From NCBI GenBank assembly GCA_015064355.1, contig SVSJ01000001.1:62001-126000 (forward strand): a stretch of DNA of 64,000 nt, read 5' to 3'. Numbering within the stretch: position 1 is the stretch's first letter; the number at the start of each line of letters is the position of its first letter. Positions 30,967 to 39,876 of the stretch are shown one piece after another. The position numbers and the translations under genes are program-made. The notes beneath the pieces are model-generated. The model had not been told where the DNA came from and ran no database searches. It worked only from the letters and a program-made list of their open reading frames with translations. This DNA comes from Oscillospiraceae bacterium. Its GTDB lineage: Bacteria; Bacillota; Clostridia; Oscillospirales; CAG-272.

Positions 30967-31687
30967 TATGCCATCCGTCGATCTCACCGCGCTCGAGAGC
31001 TCCGACAATTCTTTTATACAGTCCTCGGTGCTCTTTATCAAAGAGACGAAGATACTCTTTCATCTCTTCCCGTCTGCTTTCGCCGTCGTTTGGACACGGA
31101 TTCTTCGCTACAGGCAGGTTTGCACTTTTTACAAGGGAACGAACTTCTGATTCTGTAGCATAAATTAAGGGGCGAATCACAGAAATGTCGTTATCGGCAT
31201 AAACTGTAACCGGTGAATAGCATCCGATACGGCCCTCATACATCAATGAAAGCATGAAGGTTTCTACTGTGTCATTGAGATGATGCCCGAGAGCGAGCTT
31301 ATTTGCTCCAAGGGATTTAGTCGCATCAATGAGAGCACCGCGTCGCAGCTTTGCACAGAGTGCGCAGGGGTTCTTCTCTTTACGCTCGTCAAAAACGATT
31401 TCGGATATCTGAGTGCTGACAATTTCGTATCGTATTCCGAGGTCCGCCATGAACTTTTGAGTTTCGGCATACATTTGACCTGATTTATCAAAGCCGAGGT
31501 CAACCGACACGCCGCAGATTGAAAATTTCTTCGGGTAAAAATCACGAAGTTTGGCAAGAGAATACAGCAAGGCAATAGAATCCTTACCGCCCGACAAGCC
31601 GACAGTTATAACGTCGCCGTCCTCGATCATATTATAATGGTCGATTCCCTGTCGCAATTTAGACAATAATTTCTGCAATTCTTTCAT
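30962..31687 (-). CDS. TtcA-family tRNA thiolation ATPase
   Basis: PP-loop ATPase of 241 residues that probably thiolates cytidine 32 of tRNA. The ATP-binding motif GLSGGKDSIALLY is at 30-42. The cysteine pair of PCALCAKLRRG (C108, C111), together with a third cysteine in NPCPNDG, matches the Fe-S/active cysteine set of TtcA. Other features are LALGHHLNDTVETFMLSL and SVIRPLIYATESEVR. TilS is excluded by the CxxC and the lack of TilS C-domains. A sulfur donor is available from the isc genes near 58 kb. Confidence 0.87.
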   Translation of the reverse strand: MKELQKLLSKLRQGIDHYNMIEDGDVITVGLSGGKDSIALLYSLAKLRDFYPKKFSICGVSVDLGFDKSGQMYAETQKFMADLGIRYEIVSTQISEIVFDERKEKNPCALCAKLRRGALIDATKSLGANKLALGHHLNDTVETFMLSLMYEGRIGCYSPVTVYADNDISVIRPLIYATESEVRSLVKSANLPVAKNPCPNDGESRREEMKEYLRLFDKEHRGLYKRIVGALERGEIDGWHK

Positions 31688-31725
31688 AATTCAGTCCAAT
31701 CAAAAATTACATATTCGGAGGAAAC

Positions 31726-32289
31726 ATGCCAACAAAAATCTACATTGATCAGGGGCACAACCCTGTAAATCCCAATGCAGGAAGCGAAGGTAACGGCTTC
31801 CGTGAACAAGATATTGTTTACGAGATCGGGCAGCTTACAGCAGATCTGTTACGAGATAACGGTTTTGAAGTCCGTTTATCCCGACCAACGCCACAGACAC
31901 AGCTCGGTTCGTCTAACTCATCTTCTCTACGTGCAAGGGTGGATGACGCAAACTCATGGGGAGCGGACTACTTTATCAGCTTACACACAAATGCGTCGGT
32001 AAACACGTCAGCCAGCGGCAGCGAAGCCTTTGTTTACAGGCGAAACGGTGCTGCCGAAGAACTTGCAGAAAATATTTTGACCCAATTAAACTTTGCAACG
32101 GGGCTCAGGAATCGCGGTGTTGTTGCACGCCCCGGGCTATATGTTTTACGCAAAACACGAATGCCAGCTACTTTAGTTGAGCTTGGATTTATCTCAAACG
32201 AAAATGACGCGGATCTGATGGCGTACAGCCCTGGACTATTTGCCGCAGGTGTTGCTAACGGTGTACTTGCGTACTTCGGAATGCTTTGA
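31726..32289 (+). CDS. N-acetylmuramoyl-L-alanine amidase (CwlC-like)
   Basis: Zinc amidase (Amidase_3) cleaving the peptide from muramic acid, 187 residues. Ligands and catalytic residue are visible as H11 (DQGHNP), E27, H87 (ISLHTNA) and E152 (TLVELGF). There is no signal peptide or wall-binding domain, as in Bacillus CwlC/CwlH-type amidases that act in mother-cell lysis after sporulation. That role is inferred. The start follows CGGAGG. It is divergent from ttcA with 38 bp between, and has a terminator shared with trmD. Confidence 0.9.
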   Translation: MPTKIYIDQGHNPVNPNAGSEGNGFREQDIVYEIGQLTADLLRDNGFEVRLSRPTPQTQLGSSNSSSLRARVDDANSWGADYFISLHTNASVNTSASGSEAFVYRRNGAAEELAENILTQLNFATGLRNRGVVARPGLYVLRKTRMPATLVELGFISNENDADLMAYSPGLFAAGVANGVLAYFGML

Positions 32290-32302
32290 TCAATGAAAAT
32301 AC

Positions 32303-32330
32303 TGCCGGTCAAGTAACCGGCAATTTTTAT
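32303..32330. terminator. Bidirectional terminator (amidase / trmD)
   Basis: TGCCGGT/ACCGGCA with a 6-nt loop, followed by TTTTT on the plus strand and preceded by A-rich sequence. Confidence 0.82.
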
Positions 32331-33007
32331 TTATTTAAAAGGTCCGGGCGGCGATCCGCGGTAATTTCTTTTGCCTGCTCCTCTCGCCATTTGTCTATAT
32401 TGGCGTGATGACCGCTGAGCAGAACTTCGGGAACTTCCCTGCCCATCCACACAGGTGGGCGGGTATACTGGGGATATTCAAGGAGATCGTCTTCAAAGGA
32501 TTCCTTTTCGTGACACTCGGGTAATGCAAGAACGCCATCGCAAAGTCTGCCGACTGCGTCAACAATAATACACGCAGGAACCTCGCCTCCGGTTAGCACG
32601 TAGTCGCCAATGGAAATTTCATCATCGACAATTTCGTCAATAAGTCTCTGATCAACCCCCTCGTAATGACCGCACAGGATAACGATACTCTGCTTTTCAA
32701 GAAGCTCTTTTGCAACTTCCTGTGTGAAAACTCTGCCCTTTGGTGACATATATATCACGTGAGGCTTTTCCGCGAGAGTTTCCTCAATAGCTTTGTAGCA
32801 TCTGTATATCGGCGGTGCTGCCATAAGCATACCTCTGCCGCCGCCATACGGTGTGTCGTCAACTCTGCGGTGCTTGTCCTCGGAATAATCACGGATATTG
32901 TGTGTCCGTATGTCAAGCTTTCCTGCCTTACGCGCTCGGCCGATTATGCTTTCAGAAAGGATAAAATCAACGTATTCCGGAAAAAGAGTCATTATATCGA
33001 AGCGCAC
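32327..33007 (-). CDS. trmD: tRNA (guanine-N1-)-methyltransferase
   Basis: SPOUT methyltransferase making m1G37 on tRNA, which prevents frameshifting. The 226-residue product begins MRFDIMTLFPEYVDFIL and contains VDDTPYGGGRGMLMAAPPIY, CGHYEGVDQRLID, the knot motif SIGDYVLTGGEVPA and YTRPPVW. Length is slightly below the commonly seen 240-250. It starts four bases after rimM and is the end of a two-gene operon. The partner genes rpsP and khpA lie elsewhere in this window, and rplS is absent. Confidence 0.96.
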   Translation of the reverse strand: MRFDIMTLFPEYVDFILSESIIGRARKAGKLDIRTHNIRDYSEDKHRRVDDTPYGGGRGMLMAAPPIYRCYKAIEETLAEKPHVIYMSPKGRVFTQEVAKELLEKQSIVILCGHYEGVDQRLIDEIVDDEISIGDYVLTGGEVPACIIVDAVGRLCDGVLALPECHEKESFEDDLLEYPQYTRPPVWMGREVPEVLLSGHHANIDKWREEQAKEITADRRPDLLNK

Positions 33008-33011
33008 TTAT

Positions 33012-33539
33012 TTATACCTCTCTCATTCCTTCGATAAGTTTAACGTAGATGCCGGCCCTCTCGCCTTCTGTAACGATCTCTCGCACAAATTCAGGCACCA
33101 CAGGCATCATAAAGCTGCCTCCGTTTACATCGTCTATAACGTAAACCTCGCGGCCGCTGGGGGTAAGTACCTCGGATAGAGTGCCGTACTTTTCGCCCGT
33201 TTCAAAGTCAAGTACATCGAGACCAAGTATGTCCACAACAAACACCTGATCTTTTGAAAGCTTGATGTCATCTCTGTCCGCGTACAGAACCGTTCCCTTG
33301 AAAGGAATAGCCTCGTCGAGAGTTTTGATCTCATCAAAGGTGCAAAGAACCATCTTCTTCTGGACGGAAGATGCTTTGACCTTCATTGGCACGAATTCTC
33401 CTGCCGGAGTTTTTCTGTATAATGTGCGGAGACGTGCAAGCTGCTCGGGTGTATCACAATAGCACTCAAGTCTAACTGTGCCGCGTACACCGTGAGTGCT
33501 TACCGCTTTGCCGCATTCAAGATATTTCTGTTTAGCCAT
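33012..33539 (-). CDS. rimM: 16S rRNA processing protein RimM
   Basis: Assembly factor for the head of the 30S subunit that binds S19. The 175-residue product shows KYLECGKAVSTHGVRGTVRLE at the N-terminus, then the PRC-barrel region with DQVFVVDILGLDV, LSEVLTPSGREVYVI and the ending MMPVVPEFVREI. It precedes trmD by four bases. A promoter lies 28 bp upstream. It normally follows rpsP-khpA, but here it forms a separate minus-strand operon. Confidence 0.94.
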   Translation of the reverse strand: MAKQKYLECGKAVSTHGVRGTVRLECYCDTPEQLARLRTLYRKTPAGEFVPMKVKASSVQKKMVLCTFDEIKTLDEAIPFKGTVLYADRDDIKLSKDQVFVVDILGLDVLDFETGEKYGTLSEVLTPSGREVYVIDDVNGGSFMMPVVPEFVREIVTEGERAGIYVKLIEGMREV

Positions 33540-33566
33540 TTTTCACCTAAAATTCTTTTTTCTTTA

Positions 33567-33595
33567 ATTATAACATAATAATCGTGATTCAACAA
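33567..33595 (-). promoter_or_regulatory. Promoter of rimM-trmD
   Basis: Minus-strand TTGTTG (33590-33595), 17 bp, TATAAT (33567-33572). Confidence 0.7.
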
Positions 33596-33691
33596 TAGCG
33601 TTGGAAAATTTTTAAATATTTTTCTAAAAATCGGAACTATTTTGTTATTTTGATCGTCAAAATAGCAGATCAAAGAAAGCGAGGAGACATT

Positions 33692-34942
33692 ATGCTTTTC
33701 AGAATTACATCTTTACTCTTATGTGTTATGCTGTTGTTTACGTCTTGCCAGGTCGGACAAAGTATAATTGATTCAAACAACGAAAGTGAGGTTAACGCGC
33801 CTATGCAAAGAACTGCCCCTTTTACAGAGATCTCGTATTCTAACAATGATTTCTCAACTGTATTAACCGAATTTTCTGATACAATCTACAAGTCTGTTTC
33901 AGAAGACAATGTCAAAAAGGAAAACATAATTTTCTCTCCCTTGTCTGTAATGTACGCTCTCGCTCTCGCATCAAACGGTGCGGAAGGTGAAACTCTTGCG
34001 GAATTTGAGAAGCTGTTTGGCGGTATTAATGTTGACGAAATGAATGAGTACCTTTTGACCTTGACAACTGAGCTTGAGTCAAGCCGCGACTCAAAGGTGG
34101 TTATAGGAAACTCTATATGGGCAAACTCCGGTTTGTTTACTCTCTCTCAAGATTATCAGATAACTGCCCAAAAGTATTACTCCGCAGAATCAAGATCATT
34201 GAAGTTTGACGGCAATGCTGTAAAAGAAATAAACAACTGGGTCAATGAAAAAACTGACGGTATGATTAAAAAAGCTATTGATGACCTCGATCCCGGTCTT
34301 GCCACTGCTCTGTTCAACACGGTATTGTTCGACGGCATCTGGGCAAAGGAATATCTTGAGAGCGATATTATAGACGGAATATTCCATAACTATGACGGAA
34401 AAGCTACTGATGTTGAGTTTTTGTATTCCAAGGAATCAGGCAGCTATTTTGAAGTGAACGGCGGTGTTGGATTCTCAAAGGCTTATAAGGACGGATACTC
34501 GTTTACATCAGTGCTTCCAAACGGTAATATTGATGACCTACTCGAAAAATCAAGCATAACCGAAATTATTGACGCTTCGAGGGGCTCCATAGAAAACGTT
34601 AAGGTATATATACCGAAATTCGAATATGAGTATTCAAAGTCTCTGAACAAAATACTTCAGGGTATGGGGCTTAATATAGCTTTTACCGATAAAGCGGATT
34701 TTGATAAAATGTCAGAGGTTGTGCCTGCTAATATAATGATCAGCCAGATTTTCCAGAAAGCAAAGATCGTTCTCAATGAGCACGGAACAAAGGCTGCGGC
34801 TGTAACCGGAATAACATACGCAACCTGTGCTATGCCTGTTCAGCCGGATAAGATCATTCGCCTTGACAAGCCATTTCTATACATAATTCAAGATTCAAAC
34901 GGCAATCCCCTCTTTATTGGAACAATTTACAGCTTGAACTAA
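33692..34942 (+). CDS. Serpin lipoprotein (serine protease inhibitor)
   Basis: A suicide protease inhibitor displayed on the cell surface, 416 residues. The lipobox LFTSC (C19) follows a short signal peptide. The serpin fold is clear from IIFSPLSVMYALALASNGAEG, NTVLFDGIWAKEY, VKVYIPKFEYEYSKSL and FLYIIQDSNGNPLFIG. The hinge EHGTKAAAVTG (363-373) has the small residues needed for loop insertion, so it should be inhibitory. Counting from E363 as P17 puts P1-P1' at C379-A380. The start at 33692 follows GAGGAG. It is a single gene with a terminator. Secreted serpins of gut Firmicutes are known to block neutrophil or pancreatic proteases. Confidence 0.93.
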   Translation: MLFRITSLLLCVMLLFTSCQVGQSIIDSNNESEVNAPMQRTAPFTEISYSNNDFSTVLTEFSDTIYKSVSEDNVKKENIIFSPLSVMYALALASNGAEGETLAEFEKLFGGINVDEMNEYLLTLTTELESSRDSKVVIGNSIWANSGLFTLSQDYQITAQKYYSAESRSLKFDGNAVKEINNWVNEKTDGMIKKAIDDLDPGLATALFNTVLFDGIWAKEYLESDIIDGIFHNYDGKATDVEFLYSKESGSYFEVNGGVGFSKAYKDGYSFTSVLPNGNIDDLLEKSSITEIIDASRGSIENVKVYIPKFEYEYSKSLNKILQGMGLNIAFTDKADFDKMSEVVPANIMISQIFQKAKIVLNEHGTKAAAVTGITYATCAMPVQPDKIIRLDKPFLYIIQDSNGNPLFIGTIYSLN

Positions 34943-34956
34943 TCGAATATAAAAAA

Positions 34957-34996
34957 CAATGCACCTACGGTCTTTAGACTGCGGGTGCATTTTGTT
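34957..34996. terminator. Bidirectional terminator (serpin / rsmA)
   Basis: AATGCACC/GGTGCATT with a partly paired loop (GTC/GAC), followed by TTGTTATTT. Confidence 0.82.
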
Positions 34997-34998
34997 AT

Positions 34999-35916
34999 TT
35001 AGTTTAGTTTGTCCGCTATTTTGCAGAAATCTTGTGCCGAGAGCTTTTCGCCTCGAATGTCAACTCTTAATCCGCAGGACTTGAGAACCTCAGTCGTTTT
35101 ATCCTTGGGGTACTTGCTGCTGATCGAGTTAACAAGAGTCTTACGCCTCTGGCCAAATGCAAGAGAAATAAGCTCTCCTACGTTATCGGCAAACTTCAAG
35201 CATTCATCGTTATCAGCAGGTGCGTCCGGGTAAACCTCTCTGATGCCACCGTGCGGGATAATGCCAACAACAGCAGACGCAACCTTGGGTACCGGGTGAA
35301 AGTTGCCGGCGGAAACGTCAAACAGCTTCTCAGCCTTTGCGCGAAGTGCAATTGCCGCGGTAATTGAACCGTAGTCGTCTGTTCCCTCTTTTGCAGCAAG
35401 TCGTCTTGCAACCTCAAGCTGGATCATTACGACAATTGACGAAAACGGAAGCTTTTCCGTCATTGGATAAGACTCAAGAAGCTTCATTATTACTGGCGTT
35501 GTGATGTAGTACGGCAAATTCGCGCATACACCAACCGTGCCGCCTGCTGCGAGAATATCACCGAAGTGCTCGTTAACAAATGCAGGCAGATCGATCTTCA
35601 TAAAGTCGGCTTCAACTACTGTAACGTTATCGTACTCTTCGAGAGCCTCCCCCAGAAGCGGTATAAGTCCACGGTCGATTTCGATTGCGACAACCTTATC
35701 GTAAGTCTGACAGAGGTACTGCGTTAAGGCACCAACTCCCGGGCCAATCTCAATTACACCGGCTGGCTTGTCAGCATCAGCAAATGATGCGGATGCATCG
35801 GCAATTCGCTCCGGAACCATTGGATTAATGAGAAAGTTCTGGCCAAACGCTTTTTTCGGAGCAAGAGAATACTTTTCAAGCAAACTTCTTACTACTTGTG
35901 GATTGCAAAGCTGCAT
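34999..35916 (-). CDS. rsmA: 16S rRNA adenine dimethyltransferase RsmA
   Basis: Dimethylates A1518 and A1519 in helix 45 of 16S rRNA. The 305-residue product has KKAFGQNFLINPMV, the SAM motif VIEIGPGVGALTQYL (about 53-67), VEADFMKID and CANLPYYITTPVIMKLL, and ends in the usual helical domain (FGQRRKTLVNSIS). It is the last gene of a run starting near 39.7 kb, 17 bp after the epimerase-like gene. No ksgA partner such as rnmV is present. Confidence 0.96.
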   Translation of the reverse strand: MQLCNPQVVRSLLEKYSLAPKKAFGQNFLINPMVPERIADASASFADADKPAGVIEIGPGVGALTQYLCQTYDKVVAIEIDRGLIPLLGEALEEYDNVTVVEADFMKIDLPAFVNEHFGDILAAGGTVGVCANLPYYITTPVIMKLLESYPMTEKLPFSSIVVMIQLEVARRLAAKEGTDDYGSITAAIALRAKAEKLFDVSAGNFHPVPKVASAVVGIIPHGGIREVYPDAPADNDECLKFADNVGELISLAFGQRRKTLVNSISSKYPKDKTTEVLKSCGLRVDIRGEKLSAQDFCKIADKLN

Positions 35917-35933
35917 AATTATCTCCAGTCAAC

Positions 35934-36815
35934 TTACTTGATAAGCTCAACGCTGTAGCCAACAGTATACTCTTCGTCGGGAGCAAGAGTGATAGCGTAT
36001 TTCTTGCTTTTAGCTTCAGTTGTTTCTGCAACATCGGCTGGAAGTCCGTTCCAAGGCTCAAGGCAAATGAACGGAGAGTTCTTATTAATGGGCGTCCACA
36101 GTCCAAGTGCGTTGAAACCTTCGAAGTTAAACATGAATCCTCGGCCTGTTTTGCGGGAAATGAGCTTAACGGACTTTGCGGGAAGGTTCTCTACGATCAT
36201 CGCGTCATTGTCATAGTCGGAATACTTGAGGGGAAGCTCGTTTGTTCCCTGAAGTCTGTCAACCTTGGGAACACTTGCGTCCATATATCCGTCTTTTGTA
36301 AGAGACACGGTGCAACCCTCGGCATTTTCAAAGAACAGGCTGTAGTCCTCGAATGTTCCGTCTTCCTCGCGAAGAGGTACGTTGAATCCGGGATGTCCGC
36401 CGATGCAGAAGGTCATTTCGTTTTTGTCGCGGTTCTTTACAGTAAACTTAACGGAAAAACCAGCGTCGTTTACATAATACTCTGCCTTGAGAGAATAGCA
36501 GAACGGGAACATTTTTAGAGTTTCCTCTGTTTCACGCTGTTCAACGATAACCTTATCCTTTGAGATATAAACGGGCAAGAATTCAAGCTTTCTTGCGATG
36601 CCGTGCTTTGTCATTGGGTATTCTACACCGTTAAATGCGATCTTTCCGTCTTTTGCAGCGCAGCAAACCGGGAAAAGGATTGGCGCCTGACCGTTCCAGT
36701 GCTCGGGATCACCCTGCCAAACGTATTCAACGCCATCATTGATGAAAGACACAAGCTCACCGCCAAGTGTACGAACTACACCTGTCGATTCGCCGGATCT
36801 TATAGTAAAAGTCAT
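35934..36815 (-). CDS. Aldose 1-epimerase family protein (LacX-like)
   Basis: A beta-sandwich protein of 293 residues in the galactose-mutarotase superfamily. The landmarks are GGELVSFINDGVEYVWQGDP, HWNGQAPILFPVC, MTKHGIARKLEF, the catalytic-type histidine in FCIGGHPGFNVPL, and FICLEPWNGLPAD with a conserved Glu. This is the LacX subgroup, which interconverts anomers of unknown hexoses or hexose phosphates. It lies between glyS and rsmA in the same direction with short gaps, so it is probably co-transcribed, although no shared pathway is evident. Confidence 0.9.
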   Translation of the reverse strand: MTFTIRSGESTGVVRTLGGELVSFINDGVEYVWQGDPEHWNGQAPILFPVCCAAKDGKIAFNGVEYPMTKHGIARKLEFLPVYISKDKVIVEQRETEETLKMFPFCYSLKAEYYVNDAGFSVKFTVKNRDKNEMTFCIGGHPGFNVPLREEDGTFEDYSLFFENAEGCTVSLTKDGYMDASVPKVDRLQGTNELPLKYSDYDNDAMIVENLPAKSVKLISRKTGRGFMFNFEGFNALGLWTPINKNSPFICLEPWNGLPADVAETTEAKSKKYAITLAPDEEYTVGYSVELIK

Positions 36816-36843
36816 AATTTACTCCGATTTATATCAGATTATA

Positions 36844-38247
36844 TCAGAATTCGAGTTTTGCTTCGATATATGCAGCAACTTCAGAGATAGGCATACGAAC
36901 CTGCTCCATTGTGTCACGGTCACGAACTGTTACGCAGCCGTCTTCAACAGATTCAAAGTCGTAGCAAATACAGAAAGGAGTGCCGATCTCGTCCTGTCTG
37001 CGGTATCTCTTACCGATGGAACCTGTTTCGTCAAATTCAACGTTGAACTTCTTTGCAAGAGTTGTAAAGAGCTCTGTTGCATTGTCGGAAAGTTTCTTGG
37101 AAAGAGGAAGAACTGCTGCCTTAACGGGAGCAAGTGCAGGGTGCAGGTGAAGAACTACGCGAGTGTCGTTCTTTTCTGCGTCGATAACTTCCTCGTCGTA
37201 TGCATCGCAGAGGAATGCGAGAGCAACGCGGTCAGCACCGAGAGAAGGTTCAACAACGTAAGGAATGTACTTTTCGCCTGTTTCAGCATCAAAGAAGTCC
37301 ATAGATTCGCCGGAAACGTTCTGGTGCTGTGTAAGGTCGTAGTCTGTACGGTCTGCGATACCCCAGAGTTCGCCCCATCCAAACGGGAAGAGGAACTCAA
37401 TGTCGGTTGTACCCTTGGAATAGAAGCAAAGCTCTTCGGGAGAGTGGTCACGGAGACGGAGGTTTTCCTTTGTCATACCGAGATCATAGAGCCACTGTGC
37501 ACAGAAGCCTCGCCAGTACTCGAACCATTCAAGGTCTGTACCGGGCTTGCAGAAGAATTCAAGCTCCATCTGCTCGAATTCACGGGTTCTGAACACGAAG
37601 TTACCGGGAGTGATCTCGTTACGGAAGGACTTACCGATCTGACCAACGCCGAAAGGCATTTTTCTTCTTGTTGTTCTTGCGACGTTCTTGAAGTTAACAA
37701 AGATACCCTGCGCGGTTTCGGGACGAAGGTATACAGTGTTGGAGTTATCCTCTGTAACACCGATGAAGGTCTTGAACATAAGATTGAACTTACGGATGTT
37801 TGTGAAGTCCATGGATCCGCAATCGGGGCAACCGATACGGTTTTCCTTGATGTATGCGCTCATTTCTTCGTCAGTCCAGCCTGCGGGGTTAACATCAAGG
37901 TTGTTCTGGAATGCGTAATCTTCGATAAGCTTGTCAGCTCTGTGACGGCTCTTACAAACCTTACAGTCCATGAGGGGGTCGGAGAATCCGCCAAGATGAC
38001 CGGACGCAACCCAAGTCTGGGGATTCATAATGATTGCAGAATCAAGACCTACGTTGTAAGGGCATTCTGTAACAAACTTTTTCCACCAAGCCTTCTTTAC
38101 GTTGTTCTTGAATTCAACGCCGAGGGGGCCGTAGTCCCAGGAGTTGGACAGACCGCCGTAAATTTCGGAGCCTGCGTAGATAAAGCCTCTGTTCTTACAA
38201 AGAGCTACGATCTTGTCCATTGTTTTTGCTTCGTTAGACATTCTCAT
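36844..38247 (-). CDS. glyS: Glycyl-tRNA synthetase (single-chain, alpha2 type)
   Basis: Class II synthetase charging tRNA-Gly, 467 residues. It begins [21 protein letters not shown] and contains [14 protein letters not shown] (motif 1), a zinc-type cluster (CKVCKSRHR and CPDCGS), [13 protein letters not shown] (motif 2), [14 protein letters not shown], and [13 protein letters not shown] (motif 3). The C-terminal anticodon domain ends [10 protein letters not shown]. This is the eukaryote/Bacillota-like dimeric form, not GlyQ/GlyS. The ribosome site AAGGA is 12 bases from the start. The 42-bp gap upstream leaves no room for a T-box, so control must come from the upstream LCP-like gene. Confidence 0.96.
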   Translation of the reverse strand: MRMSNEAKTMDKIVALCKNRGFIYAGSEIYGGLSNSWDYGPLGVEFKNNVKKAWWKKFVTECPYNVGLDSAIIMNPQTWVASGHLGGFSDPLMDCKVCKSRHRADKLIEDYAFQNNLDVNPAGWTDEEMSAYIKENRIGCPDCGSMDFTNIRKFNLMFKTFIGVTEDNSNTVYLRPETAQGIFVNFKNVARTTRRKMPFGVGQIGKSFRNEITPGNFVFRTREFEQMELEFFCKPGTDLEWFEYWRGFCAQWLYDLGMTKENLRLRDHSPEELCFYSKGTTDIEFLFPFGWGELWGIADRTDYDLTQHQNVSGESMDFFDAETGEKYIPYVVEPSLGADRVALAFLCDAYDEEVIDAEKNDTRVVLHLHPALAPVKAAVLPLSKKLSDNATELFTTLAKKFNVEFDETGSIGKRYRRQDEIGTPFCICYDFESVEDGCVTVRDRDTMEQVRMPISEVAAYIEAKLEF

Positions 38248-38289
38248 TGGTGTATACCATCCTTCATATGTTAGTTGAATTTTGACTGA

Positions 38290-39705
38290 TTATTTTTCAG
38301 AGATCAGACGATAATCCACGAACATTGCAACACCGTGGGCAACGTCGTATTCAAAATATTCGTCTGACTCTTCATTAGCGGGAACATAGGTACAGGGATA
38401 TGTGATAATTTTATTTTCGAACTTATTTACTGCACGGAACAGCTCATAAATTTCATAAAACTCATTGATATTGAAATTAGTTTCAATAATCGGATTTACA
38501 GGCTCGAACAAGCCGTTGTCTTCTGTTTCCTCCGGCTCTTCTTCGGGTGCCTCGGTTTCTTCGGGGACATCCGTTTCCGCAGGTTCTGTCTCGGGCTCCG
38601 GTTCGGTTTCAACAGGCTCGGTTACAGTTTCTGTTGCGGCAGGTGTTGTATCAAAAGGAAGATCCGGCGTTCCGACAAATGTTTCCTCGGGAACAGGCGG
38701 CTCAATTTTTTCGAGTATATCGGGAATGCTCTCCCACAGATCCTCGGTGATCACCATATGGGCCATAACGCTCATCAGATGATCTTCGTCGAGAGATGCA
38801 AGATAGGAAAGATAGCTTCTTGTAAGCTCAACCGCCAAAGCCTGCTTTGTTATGAGGTCAGACGCGCTGTGCTCGATTACAGAAGACGCATTATAAAGGC
38901 TTTCTGCATCGAGTTTGATGTATCCCATACTCATGATGTACTTATTTGTCACGTACTCAGTGAACTTATTGCCGTATCTGTCTTCAGTTTCAACAGCGGA
39001 CTGATAGCTGAACGTGTTATACAAGCCGTCATTGTAAATATCCTTACCAACGGAGACGGAAACAGCTCCTGCTGTATTTATCAGTTCATCCATATTGTAT
39101 CCGTTAAGGAGGAATGAGTACTTGAACTCAAGGCCTGTCATACTGTTGACGTAGTCAGCAACCTTATCGATTCCGTAAAGGTTGTACACCTCGCTGAGTG
39201 TCCGATATCCGGATGAGGTGAAAACTCTCATAAGAGGTGTAATATAGGAATAGATGACCTGTTCCTTTTCCTTATCAATACGAACGATAACTATTGATGT
39301 AACATTGGTTTCGCGATAAGAGCCGGACAGGTAGCCAAAAAGGTCTTCGGGCTTATGTGCTTCAAGATGATCTGTTGCTATCTTTTCAGAAGTCGGAAGA
39401 TATGTATTATATGCGTCAGGGCGATAGTCGGTAGTAACCACAAGAAAATTTAAGCTATCACCGTATATTTCTTTTTCGGGAACATCGTCCGGGTTGTTTT
39501 CGCTCTCGTCAGTTTCGTCAGGCTGATTGTCAGTACTGCCGATGATCTCGTCAAGCTTATCGTGCTCGTTGCTGAGGATATCGGTTACGGTGCCTGTAAC
39601 AAATCCTGTGGCGAAGTAGGCGATTATGCCAAAGATCACAATGGCAATGAGAAAGGTAACTCCGAAATTTTTAAATGCAGAGAGAATATCGCAACACCCC
39701 TTCAT
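38290..39705 (-). CDS. LytR-CpsA-Psr-like membrane protein, degenerate
   Basis: A 471-residue protein with one membrane helix (about 15-35), an acidic linker and an extracellular domain. The core follows the LCP plan: DSLNFLVVTTDYRPDAY (D93, R95), RETNVTSIVIVRID, IYSYITPLMR, then SEVYNLYGIDKVADYVNSM and YNMDELINTAGAVSVSV. The arginine and aspartate of the SIPRD strand and the RSDT aspartate are replaced, so phosphotransfer activity is doubtful. A Pro/Glu/Thr repeat (about 345-410) precedes a C-terminal domain unlike others I know. It heads the operon containing glyS. The assignment is by pattern and moderate. Confidence 0.6.
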   Translation of the reverse strand: MKGCCDILSAFKNFGVTFLIAIVIFGIIAYFATGFVTGTVTDILSNEHDKLDEIIGSTDNQPDETDESENNPDDVPEKEIYGDSLNFLVVTTDYRPDAYNTYLPTSEKIATDHLEAHKPEDLFGYLSGSYRETNVTSIVIVRIDKEKEQVIYSYITPLMRVFTSSGYRTLSEVYNLYGIDKVADYVNSMTGLEFKYSFLLNGYNMDELINTAGAVSVSVGKDIYNDGLYNTFSYQSAVETEDRYGNKFTEYVTNKYIMSMGYIKLDAESLYNASSVIEHSASDLITKQALAVELTRSYLSYLASLDEDHLMSVMAHMVITEDLWESIPDILEKIEPPVPEETFVGTPDLPFDTTPAATETVTEPVETEPEPETEPAETDVPEETEAPEEEPEETEDNGLFEPVNPIIETNFNINEFYEIYELFRAVNKFENKIITYPCTYVPANEESDEYFEYDVAHGVAMFVDYRLISEK

Positions 39706-39721
39706 TTTACATTATTAATAT

Positions 39722-39750
39722 ATTATACTACACATTTTGTGTAATTTCAA
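39722..39750 (-). promoter_or_regulatory. Promoter of LCP-like/glyS operon
   Basis: Minus-strand TTGAAA (39745-39750), 17 bp, TATAAT (39722-39727). The spacer holds a palindrome, listed separately. Confidence 0.82.
39729..39743. promoter_or_regulatory. Palindromic operator candidate in promoter spacer
   Basis: TACACA-TTT-TGTGTA lies entirely between the -35 and -10 of the LCP-like/glyS promoter, a classic repressor position. The regulator is unknown. Confidence 0.5.
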
Positions 39751-39822
39751 TAGTGATTTTGATAGATAGTGTGAATTAACTTGAGGCTAAATCGGTGAAC
39801 TTTAATAAATGTCAGTTCTGTG

Positions 39823-39851
39823 TTGAAAATTGCAATTTACTATGATATAAT
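39823..39851 (+). promoter_or_regulatory. Promoter of queH
   Basis: TTGAAA (39823-39828), 17 bp, TATAAT (39846-39851), 25 bp before the start codon. Confidence 0.83.
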
Positions 39852-39876
39852 TAAAGCAGAATAAGGGGAGGTCAAT

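Noticed and set aside
36739..38274. A 511-codon plus-strand frame
   Set aside because: Antisense to glyS and the epimerase gene; same codon-bias artefact.
38248..38289. T-box before glyS
   Set aside because: Only 42 bp separate glyS from the upstream gene.
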